DNA from: PALSA-894 sp049698215
Lineage (GTDB): Bacteria; Pseudomonadota; Alphaproteobacteria; Rhizobiales; Xanthobacteraceae
DNA: 64,000 nt
Reading direction: 5' to 3'
NCBI GenBank assembly: GCA_049698215.1
Contig: JBAVXH010000178.1
Span: forward strand, 1 to 64,000
Shown: positions 12,625 through 21,438 of the stretch, piece after piece
Layout of the letters: each line of letters starts with the position of its first letter
Numbering within the stretch: the first letter of the stretch is position 1
Translations under genes and position numbers: made by a program
The notes under the pieces: generated by a model
Told to the model about the DNA's origin: nothing
Databases searched by the model: none
Seen by the model: only the letters and a program-made list of their open reading frames with translations

Positions 12625-13827
12625 ATGGACCTTCGCTTCACACCGGAAGAAAACACGTTCCGCCAGGAAGTGCGCTCCTTCATCAAGGAGAACTTGCCGG
12701 ATCACATCCGCAAGAAGGCCGCGGAGGGCATCCGCTACGTCAAGGAAGACATCGTCACCTGGCAGCGCATTCTCAACAAGAAGGGCTGGGCGGTGCCGCA
12801 CTGGCCGAAGGAATGGGGCGGCACAGGCTGGAGCCCGGTGCAACTCTACATCTTCAAGGAGGAGATACAGCAGGCCCCGGCGCCCGAGCCGCTGCCCTTC
12901 GGCACCATGATGGTCGGGCCGGTGATCATCGCCTTCGGCCGCGACGACCAGAAGCAGAAGTACCTACCGCGCATCCGCAATCTCGACGACTGGTGGTGCC
13001 AGGGCTTCTCCGAGCCCGGCGCAGGCTCCGATCTCGCCTCGCTCAAGACGAGCGCGAAGCGCGATGGCGATCACTACATCATCAATGGCCAGAAGACCTG
13101 GACCACGTCCGCGCAGTACGCGGACTGGATCTTCGTGCTTTGCCGCACTGATACTTCGGCGAAGAAGCAGGAGGGCATCACCTTCATCCTCGCCGACATG
13201 AAGACACCCGGCATCACGGTGCGGCCGATTCAGACCATCGACGGCAGCCACGAGGTCAACGAGGTGTTCTTCGACGACGTGAAGGTGCCGGTCGAGAACC
13301 GCATCTACGAGGAGAACAAGGGCTGGGACTGCGCGAAATTCCTGCTTGGCAACGAGAGAAGCGGCATCGCGCGGGTCGGCGCCTCGAAGGCGCAGGTGCG
13401 GCGCTTGAGGGAGATCGCCTCGTTTGAGCGGATCGGCGACAAGCCGCTGATCGAGGATGAGCGCTTCGCGACGAAGATCGCCGCGATCGAGGTGGAGCTC
13501 CAAGCGCTGGAGATGACCCAGCTGCGCGTGGTGGCAAACGAGCGCAATCGCGGGCGCAGCAACAAGCCGGATCCCGCCTCCTCGATCCTCAAGATCAAGG
13601 GCTCGGAGATCCAGCAGAACATCTCGGAGCTGCTGATGGAGGCGATCGGCCCCTACGCGCTGCCCGATCAGTTCCGCCACGACGACCGCTGGAACGAGCC
13701 GCCGATCGGCCCGGACTACGCACCGCCGCTCGCGCCGCAGTACTTCAACTGGCGCAAGATCTCGATCTACGGCGGCTCGAACGAGATCCAGAAGAACATC
13801 ATCGCGAAGGCGATATTGGGGCTTTGA
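12625..13827 (+). CDS. pimC: Acyl-CoA dehydrogenase, pimeloyl-CoA dehydrogenase large-subunit type (PimC-like)
   Basis: A 400-aa FAD-dependent acyl-CoA dehydrogenase. The start MDLRFTPEENTFRQEVRSF follows ACAGGAG by 6 bases; the frame upstream of it is only translated repeat. Conserved blocks are WGGTGWSPVQLYIFKEE, the FAD/substrate segment GFSEPGAGSDLASLKT and the C-terminal YGGSNEIQKNIIAKAI. The usual YEG catalytic Glu position is Gly, as in many bacterial FadE-type enzymes with a relocated base. Together with the next gene it matches the large/small pair that dehydrogenates pimeloyl-CoA in R. palustris and Bradyrhizobium. Actual chain-length preference is not visible. Confidence 0.82.
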   Translation: MDLRFTPEENTFRQEVRSFIKENLPDHIRKKAAEGIRYVKEDIVTWQRILNKKGWAVPHWPKEWGGTGWSPVQLYIFKEEIQQAPAPEPLPFGTMMVGPVIIAFGRDDQKQKYLPRIRNLDDWWCQGFSEPGAGSDLASLKTSAKRDGDHYIINGQKTWTTSAQYADWIFVLCRTDTSAKKQEGITFILADMKTPGITVRPIQTIDGSHEVNEVFFDDVKVPVENRIYEENKGWDCAKFLLGNERSGIARVGASKAQVRRLREIASFERIGDKPLIEDERFATKIAAIEVELQALEMTQLRVVANERNRGRSNKPDPASSILKIKGSEIQQNISELLMEAIGPYALPDQFRHDDRWNEPPIGPDYAPPLAPQYFNWRKISIYGGSNEIQKNIIAKAILGL

Positions 13828-13847
13828 CACCACAGCCAGCCAAAAGC

Positions 13848-13962
13848 GTCATGGCCGGGCATGGCCCGCGAAGACGGGCGTAAACGCCCTGTCGCCCGGC
13901 CATCCACGTCTTGGCTGTATGAGAAGAAAGACGTGGATGCCCGGCACAAGGCCGGGCATGAC
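13848..13962. repeat. Paired-hairpin repeat, copy R3
   Basis: It runs from GTCATGGCCGGGCATGGCCCG to GCCGGGCATGAC. The CATCCACGTCTT / AAGACGTGGATG pair joins the two halves into one long cruciform-capable structure. It ends 11 bases before the PimD-like start codon. Confidence 0.8.
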
Positions 13963-13973
13963 GGAGTAAGTAG

Positions 13974-15125
13974 ATGGACTTCGAACTTTCCGAAGAGCAG
14001 CGCCTGCTGAAGGACTCGGTCGAGCGGCTGTGCACGCAGCGTTACGAATTCGAGACGCGCAAGAAATACATGAAGGAGGCCGAGGGCTGGAGCCGCGACA
14101 TGTGGCGCCAGTACGTCGATCTCGGGCTCACCGCGCTCCCCTTCGCGGAGGAGCACGGCGGCGTCGGCGGCGGGCCGGTCGAGACCATGATCGTGATGGA
14201 AGCCTTCGGCCGCGCGCTTGCGCTCGAGCCCTACTTCGCCACCGTCGTGATGGGCGGAGGCTTCCTGCGGCGCGGCGCGAGCGATGCGGTGAAGGGCGAG
14301 GTACTGCCGAAGGTCGCGGCCGGTGAGACGCTGCTCTCGTTCGCGCATATCGAGCGGCAGGCGCGCTACGACCTCGCGGATGTCGCGGCGACCGCCAAGA
14401 AGGACGGCGCGGGCTACGTGCTCAACGGCGAGAAAAGCTTGGCCGTGCACGGCGACGTGGCCGACAGGCTGATCGTGTCGGCGCGCGTCTCCGGCGAGCA
14501 GCGCGCCAAGAACGGCATCGGCCTGTTCCTGGTCGACGCGAAAGCGAACGGCGTCTCACGGCGCGGCTATCCGACGATGGACGGCCTGCGCGCCGCTGAA
14601 GTCTCGCTCTCGAATGTCAAAGTCGATGCCGGCGCCGTCATCGGCGAGCCCGGCAACGCCTATCCGCTGATCGAGCAGGTCGTGGATTCAGGCATCGCGG
14701 CGTTGGCCGCCGAGGCGGTCGGCGCGATGGGTGCGATGCACGAGCTCACCGTCGATTATCTCAAGCAGCGCAAGCAGTTCGGCGTTCCGATCGGCAACTT
14801 CCAGGTGCTGCAGCACCGCGCCGGCGAGATGCTGATCGCACTCGAGCAGGCCCGCTCGATGGCGATGCTCGCCACTATGATGAGCGAGGACGAGAACGCC
14901 ACAGAGCGGCGCAAGTCGATTTCCGCCGCCAAGGTTCAGATCGGACGCTCCGCGAAGATCGTCGGCGAGGGCGCGATCCAGCTGCACGGCGGTATCGGCA
15001 TGACCATGGAGTACAAGGTCGGCCACTACTTCAAGCGCGCCACCATGATCGACAAGACCTTCGGCGACGCCGACCACCACCTCGCCGCGCTCGCCCGCAT
15101 AGGCGGGGTCATCGGCAAAGCGTAA
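13974..15125 (+). CDS. pimD: Acyl-CoA dehydrogenase, pimeloyl-CoA dehydrogenase small-subunit type (PimD-like)
   Basis: A 383-aa acyl-CoA dehydrogenase. The N-terminus MDFELSEEQRLLKDSVERL and the following YEFETRKKY are characteristic of the small-subunit partner. Mid-protein features are GGVGGGPVETMIVMEAFGRA and the FAD-contact segment KQRKQFGVPIGNFQVLQHR. The C-terminal QLHGGIGMTMEYKVGHYFKR replaces the YEGT motif, so it probably works as a hetero-oligomer with the 12625 product (inference from the known pair). It lies 146 bases after pimC, with a repeat between. Confidence 0.82.
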   Translation: MDFELSEEQRLLKDSVERLCTQRYEFETRKKYMKEAEGWSRDMWRQYVDLGLTALPFAEEHGGVGGGPVETMIVMEAFGRALALEPYFATVVMGGGFLRRGASDAVKGEVLPKVAAGETLLSFAHIERQARYDLADVAATAKKDGAGYVLNGEKSLAVHGDVADRLIVSARVSGEQRAKNGIGLFLVDAKANGVSRRGYPTMDGLRAAEVSLSNVKVDAGAVIGEPGNAYPLIEQVVDSGIAALAAEAVGAMGAMHELTVDYLKQRKQFGVPIGNFQVLQHRAGEMLIALEQARSMAMLATMMSEDENATERRKSISAAKVQIGRSAKIVGEGAIQLHGGIGMTMEYKVGHYFKRATMIDKTFGDADHHLAALARIGGVIGKA

Positions 15126-15138
15126 TCAGGAGAAGAGA

Positions 15139-16377
15139 ATGGTCATTCCGGTACTGCCGCCACCAAGCCAGAAGGCGATCGAGCTTGGCGAGAAGGTGAA
15201 AGCCTTCCTCGAGGAGCACATCATCCCGGCCGAGCACGCTTATCACGAGCAGCTCGACAAGGGCGCCGACCGCTGGACCTCGCCGCCGATCATGGAGGAG
15301 CTGAAGGCCAAAGCGAGGAAGGCCGGCCTGTGGAACATGTTTCTGCCGAAGAAACATTATCCGGATTCGCTCACCAACCTCGAATACGCGAGCATCTGCG
15401 AGACCATGGGCCGCTCGCCGATCGGCGGCGAGCCGTTCAACTGCTCGGCGCCCGACACCGGCAACATGGAGACACTGATCCTCTACGGCACGCCGGAACA
15501 GAAGAAGCAGTGGCTGGAGCCGCTGATGGACGGGAAGATCCGCTCGGCCTTCGCGATGACCGAGCCGGCGGTCGCCTCCTCGGACGCGACCAACATCCGC
15601 TCCTCGATCAAGCGCGACGGCGACCACTACATCATCAACGGCCGCAAATGGTGGACTTCGGGCGCGCCGGACAAGCGCTGCAAGATCTTCATCTTCATGG
15701 GGCAGACCGACCCGGATAACGCCGAGAAGCACAGGCGCCAGTCGATGATTTTGGTGCCGGCGGATACGCCCGGCGTGAAGGTGCTGCGCTCGCTCCATGT
15801 GTTCGGCTATGACGATGCGCCGCACGGCCACGGCGAAGTAACCTTCGAGAACGTGCGCGTGCTGGCCTCCAATATCCTGCTCGGCGAAGGCCGCGGCTTC
15901 GAGATCGCACAGGGGCGCCTCGGGCCCGGCCGCATCCATCACTGCATGCGCACGATTGGACTCGCGGAGCGCACGCTCGAATCGCTCTGCCAGCGCGCAA
16001 TGTCGCGCACCGCATTCGGCAAGAGCATCGCCGAGCAGGGCGTGACGCGCCAATGGATTGCGGAATCCCGCATGGAGATCGAGCAGTCGCGCCTGCTCAC
16101 GCTCTATGCCGCGCACATGATGGACACGGTCGGCAACAAAGCGGCGCGGCGCGAGATTGCGATGATCAAGGTGGTGGCGCCGAAGATGGCGCAGAAGCTG
16201 GTCGACCGCGCGATTCAGGTGCACGGTGGCGGCGGTGTTTCGCAGGACTTCCACCTCGCCTATGCGTACGCGCGCACGCGCACCATGCGCATTGTGGATG
16301 GACCGGACGCGGTGCACGAGGAGGCGGTGGCAAGGCTCGAACTGCGCAAGTACGAGGACCGGAGTCAGAAGAAGTAG
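15139..16377 (+). CDS. Acyl-CoA dehydrogenase, ACAD10/11-like
   Basis: A third acyl-CoA dehydrogenase, 412 aa, starting 13 bases after pimD behind AGGAGAAGAG. Domain features are AFAMTEPAVASSDATNIRSS (substrate/FAD), RTAFGKSIAEQGVTRQ and the C-terminal IVDGPDAVHEE, where an Asp/His-containing DGPDxVH replaces YEGT; this is typical of the ACAD10/11 group acting on longer or modified acyl chains. Its repertoire differs from the PimCD pair, and it probably extends the range of the cluster. It ends with convergent transcription toward an SDR gene across repeat R4. Confidence 0.85.
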   Translation: MVIPVLPPPSQKAIELGEKVKAFLEEHIIPAEHAYHEQLDKGADRWTSPPIMEELKAKARKAGLWNMFLPKKHYPDSLTNLEYASICETMGRSPIGGEPFNCSAPDTGNMETLILYGTPEQKKQWLEPLMDGKIRSAFAMTEPAVASSDATNIRSSIKRDGDHYIINGRKWWTSGAPDKRCKIFIFMGQTDPDNAEKHRRQSMILVPADTPGVKVLRSLHVFGYDDAPHGHGEVTFENVRVLASNILLGEGRGFEIAQGRLGPGRIHHCMRTIGLAERTLESLCQRAMSRTAFGKSIAEQGVTRQWIAESRMEIEQSRLLTLYAAHMMDTVGNKAARREIAMIKVVAPKMAQKLVDRAIQVHGGGGVSQDFHLAYAYARTRTMRIVDGPDAVHEEAVARLELRKYEDRSQKK

Positions 16378-16385
16378 TAGTTGTC

Positions 16386-16482
16386 GTCATGCCCCGCGAA
16401 AGCGGGGCACCCAGTAGACACCAACGGTAGAATGATCGATTGGCCTGCGTTTACTGGGTCGCCCGCCTTCGCGGGCGATGAC
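16386..16482. repeat. Paired-hairpin repeat, copy R4
   Basis: GTCATGCCCCGCGAAAGCGGGG starts it, and GCCCGCCTTCGCGGGCGATGAC ends it. It lies in the convergent gap between the acyl-CoA dehydrogenase and SDR genes, where it could act as a bidirectional transcript end. Confidence 0.85.
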
Positions 16483-16504
16483 GAAGGAGGGTGCAGGGTT
16501 CGTC

Positions 16505-17269
16505 TCACGTAATCGTCACGCCGCCATCCGCCACGATCACCTGGCCCGTGATGAAGCTCGCCGCCGGCCCGGCTAAGAACGCCGCCACACCGCCGATCTC
16601 GTCTGGCATGCCGATGCGGCGCAGCGGCGTGGCCGCGTTGCGGCGCTTGACGCTCTCCTCGTTCTCCCAGAGAGCGCGCGCGAAATCGGTCTTGACCAGC
16701 CCCGGCGCGATGCAGTTCACGCGCACGTTCTTCGGGCCCCATTCGGCCGCCAGGCTGCGCCCGAGCGAGAAGTCGGCGGCCTTGGAGATGCCGTAGGCGC
16801 CGAGCACCTCCGAGCCGCGGATACCGCCGATCGACGAGACGATGATCACCGAGCCGCCGCCGCGTTCCACGATATGGGGAATGCTGAGATTGCAGAGCCA
16901 GAGATTGCTCTTGATGTTCGACGCCATGATCTTGTCGAACTGCTCGTCGGAAATGCCGCCGAGTGGCCCGTAGTACGGATTCACGGCCGCATTGCAGACC
17001 AGAATGTCGATCCCGCCGTATTGCTTCACGGTGCCCGCGACCAGCGCCTCCACCTCCGGCTTGCGCGAGATGTTGCAGGGAATGACAGTCGCCTCGCCGC
17101 CCTTGCCCTTGATGCCGGCCGCAACCGCCTCGCAAGCGTCGGCCTTGCGGCTCGACACCACCACCTTGGCGCCGAGCAGCGCGCAGTGCTCGGCGATCGA
17201 GCGCCCGATGCCGCGGCTCGAGCCGGTGATGATGGCGACCTTGTTGTCGAGGCTGAACGGCGAGGTCAT
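16505..17269 (-). CDS. Short-chain dehydrogenase/reductase (SDR)
   Basis: A 254-aa classical SDR. The cofactor motif TGSSRGIGRSIAEH is near residue 16, with CNAAVNPYYGP (NNAG position), the SSIGG catalytic Ser segment, YGISKAAD (Tyr-x3-Lys), and IAPGLVKTDFAR. The terminal ITGQVIVADGGVTIT is standard. Position next to the beta-oxidation genes would suit a 3-hydroxyacyl or alcohol substrate, but it is on the opposite strand and may be independent. Substrate unknown. Confidence 0.88.
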   Translation of the reverse strand: MTSPFSLDNKVAIITGSSRGIGRSIAEHCALLGAKVVVSSRKADACEAVAAGIKGKGGEATVIPCNISRKPEVEALVAGTVKQYGGIDILVCNAAVNPYYGPLGGISDEQFDKIMASNIKSNLWLCNLSIPHIVERGGGSVIIVSSIGGIRGSEVLGAYGISKAADFSLGRSLAAEWGPKNVRVNCIAPGLVKTDFARALWENEESVKRRNAATPLRRIGMPDEIGGVAAFLAGPAASFITGQVIVADGGVTIT

Positions 17270-17358
17270 GGCGTACTCCCTTTGCTTTGAGCGAATGATG
17301 CATGGCGGGCGGGCTGCGGCAAGGTGAGGAATTCGCGGGGCGGAAGATTATGTCTCGC

Positions 17359-17472
17359 GTCATTCCGGCCGAGCAAAGCGAGGGCCAGAATCCATAGCCG
17401 CGAGTCTGTCCGTATCATGAGGGTGGTAGTTATGGATTCGGGGCTCCGGCGTTGGGCCGGCCCCGGAATGAC
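17359..17472. repeat. Paired-hairpin repeat, copy R5
   Basis: It has GTCATTCCGGCC at one end, CCGGCCCCGGAATGAC at the other and an internal ATCCATA / TATGGAT match. It lies in the 268-base divergent gap between the SDR and NMT1-type genes. Apart from a good GGGAGAAG ribosome-binding site, I see nothing else in that gap. Confidence 0.75.
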
Positions 17473-17537
17473 ACCCATGACGCGCGCCCTGCGTTCCGCT
17501 AACGTCGACGCGAGGGAAGCCAGGTCAGGGAGAAGAC

Positions 17538-18554
17538 ATGCGCAAGTTCTGGATCGTGGCCGCAATCGCGGCTGCATTGGCCGTGCCCGTCTCGGCGCAG
17601 GCGCAGAAGCCCGAGACCACCAAGGTTCGCCTCGCGGTCGGTGGCAAGTCGTCGCTCTATTACCTCCCCCTCACCATCACGGAGCGGCTCGGCTACTTCA
17701 AGGAGGCGGGCCTCGACGTGGAGATTTCCGACTTCGCCGGCGGCGCGAAGTCGCTGCAGGCGCTGATTGGCGGTTCGGCGGACGTGGTCACCGGCTCGTT
17801 CGATCACACCATTCAGATGCAGGCGAAGAGCCAGCAGATCGTCGCAGTGGTGCAGCTCGGCCGCTTCCCCGGCTTCGCGCTGGCGCTGCGCAAGGACAAG
17901 GCCGGAAACTATTCGGGCCCGAAGGATCTGAAGGGCATGAAGATCGGCGTCACGGCCCCGGGCTCGTCGACGCACTTCATGGTGCTCTACATGATGGCGC
18001 AGGCCGGGCTGAAGCCGGACGCGGCATCGTTCATCGGCACCGGCTCGGGCGGCACGGTGGTTGCGGCCGTGCAGCACGGCGAAGTCGACGGCATTTCGAA
18101 TGCCGATCCGATGATCACGAAGCTCGACCGCGACGGCGCGATCAAGATCGTGGCCGATACGCGCACGCTCGAAGGCACCACCAAGGTTTATGGGGGCCCC
18201 TACCCGGCCGCGGTGCTCTACACGCCGCAATCCTTCGTGGACAAGAACCCGAACACCATCCAGGCACTGGTGAGCGCGTTCGTGCGCGGGCTGAAATGGG
18301 TGCAGTCGCACAACGCCGAAGAAATCGCCAGGATGATGCCGGAGGAATACATGCTCGGCGACCGGCCGTTGTTCGTCGAGGCGATCAAGGCGAACCACGA
18401 CGCTTACTCGCCGGACGGCCGATTCCTGAAGGACGGCCCCGAGACAGCGCTGAAGGTGCTCAAGGCCTTTGATCCGAATGTGCAGAGCGCGACGATCGAT
18501 CTCGCCAAGACCTACACGACGAAGTTCGTCGACGCGGCGCACGCGGGGCATTGA
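17538..18554 (+). CDS. NMT1/TauA-type ABC transporter substrate-binding protein (orphan)
   Basis: A 338-aa periplasmic binding protein of the NitT/TauT (NMT1) group. The signal peptide MRKFWIVAAIAAALAVPVSA is followed by QAQKPETTKVRLAVGGKSS. The family pattern SLYYLPLTITERLGYFKEAG...SDFAGGAKSLQALIGGSADV is clear, as is the EVDGISNADPMITKL lobe. Members bind nitrate, sulfonates, pyrimidine precursors or aromatic acids. No permease or ATPase gene is adjacent, so it must share a remote transporter or have lost its partners. A GGGAGAAG ribosome-binding site supports the start. Confidence 0.87.
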   Translation: MRKFWIVAAIAAALAVPVSAQAQKPETTKVRLAVGGKSSLYYLPLTITERLGYFKEAGLDVEISDFAGGAKSLQALIGGSADVVTGSFDHTIQMQAKSQQIVAVVQLGRFPGFALALRKDKAGNYSGPKDLKGMKIGVTAPGSSTHFMVLYMMAQAGLKPDAASFIGTGSGGTVVAAVQHGEVDGISNADPMITKLDRDGAIKIVADTRTLEGTTKVYGGPYPAAVLYTPQSFVDKNPNTIQALVSAFVRGLKWVQSHNAEEIARMMPEEYMLGDRPLFVEAIKANHDAYSPDGRFLKDGPETALKVLKAFDPNVQSATIDLAKTYTTKFVDAAHAGH

Positions 18555-18562
18555 CGCAAGGT

Positions 18563-18683
18563 GTTATCCCGGGCGACGGCGCGCAGCGCCGGAGACCCGG
18601 GACCCATGAATCACGAACCTTTCTCTAATCGCGCCGACAGTGTTTCATGGGTCCCGGCTCTCGCTCTGCTCGGCCGGGATGAC
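18563..18683. repeat. Paired-hairpin repeat, copy R6
   Basis: The halves begin GTTATCCCGGGCGACGGCG and end CGGCCGGGATGAC, with an internal GACCCATGAA / TTCATGGGTC match. It sits between the NMT1-type and dehydrogenase genes; only 15 bases remain before the next start. Confidence 0.75.
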
Positions 18684-18698
18684 AGTTGAGTTCAATCG

Positions 18699-19787
18699 AT
18701 GCCTCCTCCCAACGCCTCCGCCATCCGCCTCTGCGTACTGAACGGTGACGGCATCTCGACGGAAATCACGGCCGCAACGCTTAATGTGCTGCGTGCCGCA
18801 GCCGGCATCTGGCAGATCGAGTTCGCATTTGAGGATCTGCAGGTCGGGCTTGCTGCGCTTGCGGCGCAAGGCACGACATTCCCGGAGAGCGGGTTCGAAG
18901 CCGCCAAGGCGGCAGACGGCATCATCCTCGGCCCGGTCTCGCACAACGACTATCCGTCAGTGGAAAAGGGCGGCATCAATCCGTCCGGTGCGCTGCGCAA
19001 GCGGCTCGACCTGTTCGCCAACATCCGGCCTGCGAAGACACGCGCGCAGTTTCCCGCGCGCTTCGGCAAGCCGGCCGACCTCGTCATCGTGCGCGAGAAC
19101 ACCGAAGGCTTCTATGCCGACCGCAACATGTTCCTCGGCGTGGGCGACATCCTGGTGACGCCGGACGTTGCGATTTCGATGCGCAAGATCACGCGTCACG
19201 GCTCGACACGTATCGTCGAGGAAGCATTCCGCCTCGCGATGCGGCGGCGGCGCCACGTCACCGCCGTGCACAAAGCGAACGTGCTGCGCGTCTCGGATGG
19301 GCTTTTCCTCGAATGCGCGCGTGCGGTCGCGGCACGCTATCCGCAGGTGAAATACGAGGAGCGGATCATCGACGCGATGGCTGCGCTGCTGGTGCGCGAC
19401 GCGAGCCAATTCGACGTGATCGTCACGACCAACATGTTCGGCGATATTCTCTCCGACGAAGCATCCGAGATCGCCGGCAGCCTCGGTCTGGCCGAGTCGA
19501 TCAATGCCGGAACCGACCATGCAATGGCGCAAGCGCAGCACGGTTCGGCGCCCGACATCGCGGGTCAGGACAAGGCCAATCCGTCTTCACTGATCGGTTC
19601 CGCCGCCATGCTGCTCGCCTGGCTTGGCGAGCGGCGCGACGATGCGCGCCTCACGCAAGCGGCCGCCGGAGTCGAACATGCGCTCGATGCCGCGATCGCC
19701 AAACCCGAATGGCGCACCGCCGATCTCGGCGGGCCGCTCGGCACCAAGGCCTTCGGCGAGCAAATTGTTGCGCTTCTCAAAGCTTAA
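18699..19787 (+). CDS. Isocitrate/isopropylmalate dehydrogenase family protein
   Basis: A 362-aa NAD(P)-dependent decarboxylating dehydrogenase of the IPMDH/IDH family. Visible motifs are NGDGISTEIT (GDGIG-like), LDLFANIRPAKT (substrate-binding Args), VRENTEGFYADRN, TAVHKANVLRVSDGLF (catalytic Lys) and DVIVTTNMFGDILSDEAS (metal-binding Asps). The VRENTEG sequence resembles homoisocitrate/isocitrate-type enzymes more than LeuB, which usually has RELTGG. So although leuC and leuD lie close by, I do not call it leuB; tartrate, homoisocitrate or a related 2-hydroxy acid is as likely. Only a weak ribosome-binding site is visible. Confidence 0.8.
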   Translation: MPPPNASAIRLCVLNGDGISTEITAATLNVLRAAAGIWQIEFAFEDLQVGLAALAAQGTTFPESGFEAAKAADGIILGPVSHNDYPSVEKGGINPSGALRKRLDLFANIRPAKTRAQFPARFGKPADLVIVRENTEGFYADRNMFLGVGDILVTPDVAISMRKITRHGSTRIVEEAFRLAMRRRRHVTAVHKANVLRVSDGLFLECARAVAARYPQVKYEERIIDAMAALLVRDASQFDVIVTTNMFGDILSDEASEIAGSLGLAESINAGTDHAMAQAQHGSAPDIAGQDKANPSSLIGSAAMLLAWLGERRDDARLTQAAAGVEHALDAAIAKPEWRTADLGGPLGTKAFGEQIVALLKA

Positions 19788-20011
19788 TCGAAGGAAACCG
19801 TTATTCTTCGATACACCGTACCGGCGTGTAACCATAAACGCACAAACCCGCCTCCGAAGCCGCGTAGCACTCTGATCGCGCCTGCATTTTCCGGATACGC
19901 AAAATCCCGTTGAATTTCATCCTCTGAATCGATTCAAAGACAAGCACCGCAGGCGAGGTTTTGTACAGAGGTGGAACCCGAGGATGCGCTATCCGATGCA
20001 AGGACAGCGCC

Positions 20012-21289
20012 ATGACGCACGCTCTTTCACGGCTCTTCTCCGCTTGCCAGCTTCTGGCGCGGTTCCCGCGCGATGAACGCGCGAACGTCGCGCCGATTTT
20101 CGCGATTGCCGTGATCCCGATCCTCGGGCTGACCGGAACCGCGGTGGACTATAGCAACGCCAATGCGGCGCGCACTGCGTTGCAGGCCGCACTCGATTCC
20201 ACGGCGTTGACGCTGTCGAAGGAGGCGAACGGGCTGAACCAGACTCAGCTCAACGAGAAGGCCACGCAGTATTTCACCGCCAATATCAGCAACAGCGAAG
20301 CCAAGAACATCGTCGTCACGCCGGTTTTCACCACACCGCAGGCGGGAAACTTCGTGCTCAACATTTCGGCGAGCGCAACAGTCGACCTGCGCTTCATGAA
20401 GGTGTTCGGTCAGTCATCGTTGCCGATTTCGTCGTCGACCGAAGTCAAGTGGGGCATCAAGCGCCTCGAGCTTGCGCTGGTGCTGGATAACACCGGGTCG
20501 ATGGCGCAGAGCAGCAAGATGACGCACCTGAAGACCGCCGCGCACAATTTGCTCACGACGCTGAAGAACGCCGCAAAGAAGACCGGGGACGTCAAGGTCG
20601 CGATCATCCCGTTCGACGTGACGGTGAAGCCCGGCAATTCCTACAAGGACCAGTTCTGGATTGACTTTAACCAGAACGGCATCTCGAAGAATTCGTGGGA
20701 AGGCTGCGTGCAAGACCGCGACCGCAACGCCGGCGGCGTTGCGGTCAACAACAACACCAAGGACACGACGCCGGTCGACAACGACGATCACACCTGGTTC
20801 CCTGCGGTGCAGTGCGGCTCGCTGGTCACATTGATGCCGCTGACCGACGTGTTCGAGCAGGCCGGCTTTGACAACCTGAACCTCAAGATCGATGCCATGA
20901 CGCCGGCCGGGAACACCAATACGACCATCGGGCTAGTGTGGGGATGGCACGCGCTCACGTCGAACTTGCCACTGACCCAGGGTGCCGCGCCCGCGCTGGA
21001 TCTCGATAAGGTCATCATCATGCTGACCGACGGCGACAACACCCAGGACCGCTGGTCGAACACTCAAACGCAGATCGATGACCGCATGAAGATGGCGTGC
21101 GACAACGTGAAGGCCCCGGGCAACAACATCAAGATCTATACGGTGCGCGTGATCAACGGCAATGCGAACTTGCTGCGAGACTGCGCCACCAACCCATCGA
21201 TGTACTACGACGTGGATCAGGCGAGCGAGCTCAACAGTGTGTTCTCCTCGATCGCGCAGCAGCTCGCGACCCTGCGGATTTCGAAGTGA
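20012..21289 (+). CDS. TadG-like pilus-assembly / VWA-domain protein
   Basis: A 425-aa envelope protein. The start is at 20012 after AAGGA; the upstream in-frame extension has no support. A cytoplasmic N-terminus is followed by the TadE/G-type helix VAPIFAIAVIPILGLTGTAV and AVDYSNANAARTALQAALDS, a pseudopilin-like N-terminal region. From about residue 158 there is a von Willebrand A domain with the MIDAS LVLDNTGSM and IIMLTDGDNTQ. Such proteins occur with tad pilus genes, but none are nearby. Metal-dependent adhesion is inferred. The 224-base gap upstream has no other recognisable feature. Confidence 0.8.
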   Translation: MTHALSRLFSACQLLARFPRDERANVAPIFAIAVIPILGLTGTAVDYSNANAARTALQAALDSTALTLSKEANGLNQTQLNEKATQYFTANISNSEAKNIVVTPVFTTPQAGNFVLNISASATVDLRFMKVFGQSSLPISSSTEVKWGIKRLELALVLDNTGSMAQSSKMTHLKTAAHNLLTTLKNAAKKTGDVKVAIIPFDVTVKPGNSYKDQFWIDFNQNGISKNSWEGCVQDRDRNAGGVAVNNNTKDTTPVDNDDHTWFPAVQCGSLVTLMPLTDVFEQAGFDNLNLKIDAMTPAGNTNTTIGLVWGWHALTSNLPLTQGAAPALDLDKVIIMLTDGDNTQDRWSNTQTQIDDRMKMACDNVKAPGNNIKIYTVRVINGNANLLRDCATNPSMYYDVDQASELNSVFSSIAQQLATLRISK

Positions 21290-21294
21290 GCTTC

Positions 21295-21433
21295 TTCCCC
21301 TCGCCCCGCGAAGCGGGGAGAGGGTGGCGAGCGAATGCGAGCCGGGTGAGGGGCTGCTTCCTGATTGAGAGGCCCCGTCACCCGCCCCGCCTCCGGCGGG
21401 TCGACCTCTCCCCGCAAGCGGGGAGAGGTGAAA
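21295..21433. repeat. Paired-hairpin repeat, copy R7
   Basis: It starts CCCCTCGCCCCGCGAAGCGGGG and ends CTCTCCCCGCAAGCGGGGAGAG, with an inner CCCGCCCCGCCTCCGGCGGG. Together with R9 it is the longer variant with CCCTCTC-type flanks instead of GTCAT. It lies in the convergent gap between the TadG-like gene and leuD. Confidence 0.8.
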
Positions 21434-21438
21434 GAGAG

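Noticed and set aside
18699..19787. Naming the dehydrogenase leuB because leuCD are nearby
   Set aside because: Substrate-specificity motif (VRENTEG) and opposite orientation do not support LeuB.
19801..20013. Minus-strand 70-codon frame in the gap before the TadG-like gene
   Set aside because: No ribosome-binding site, no motif, and its start overlaps the TadG-like start region; composition is not convincingly coding.
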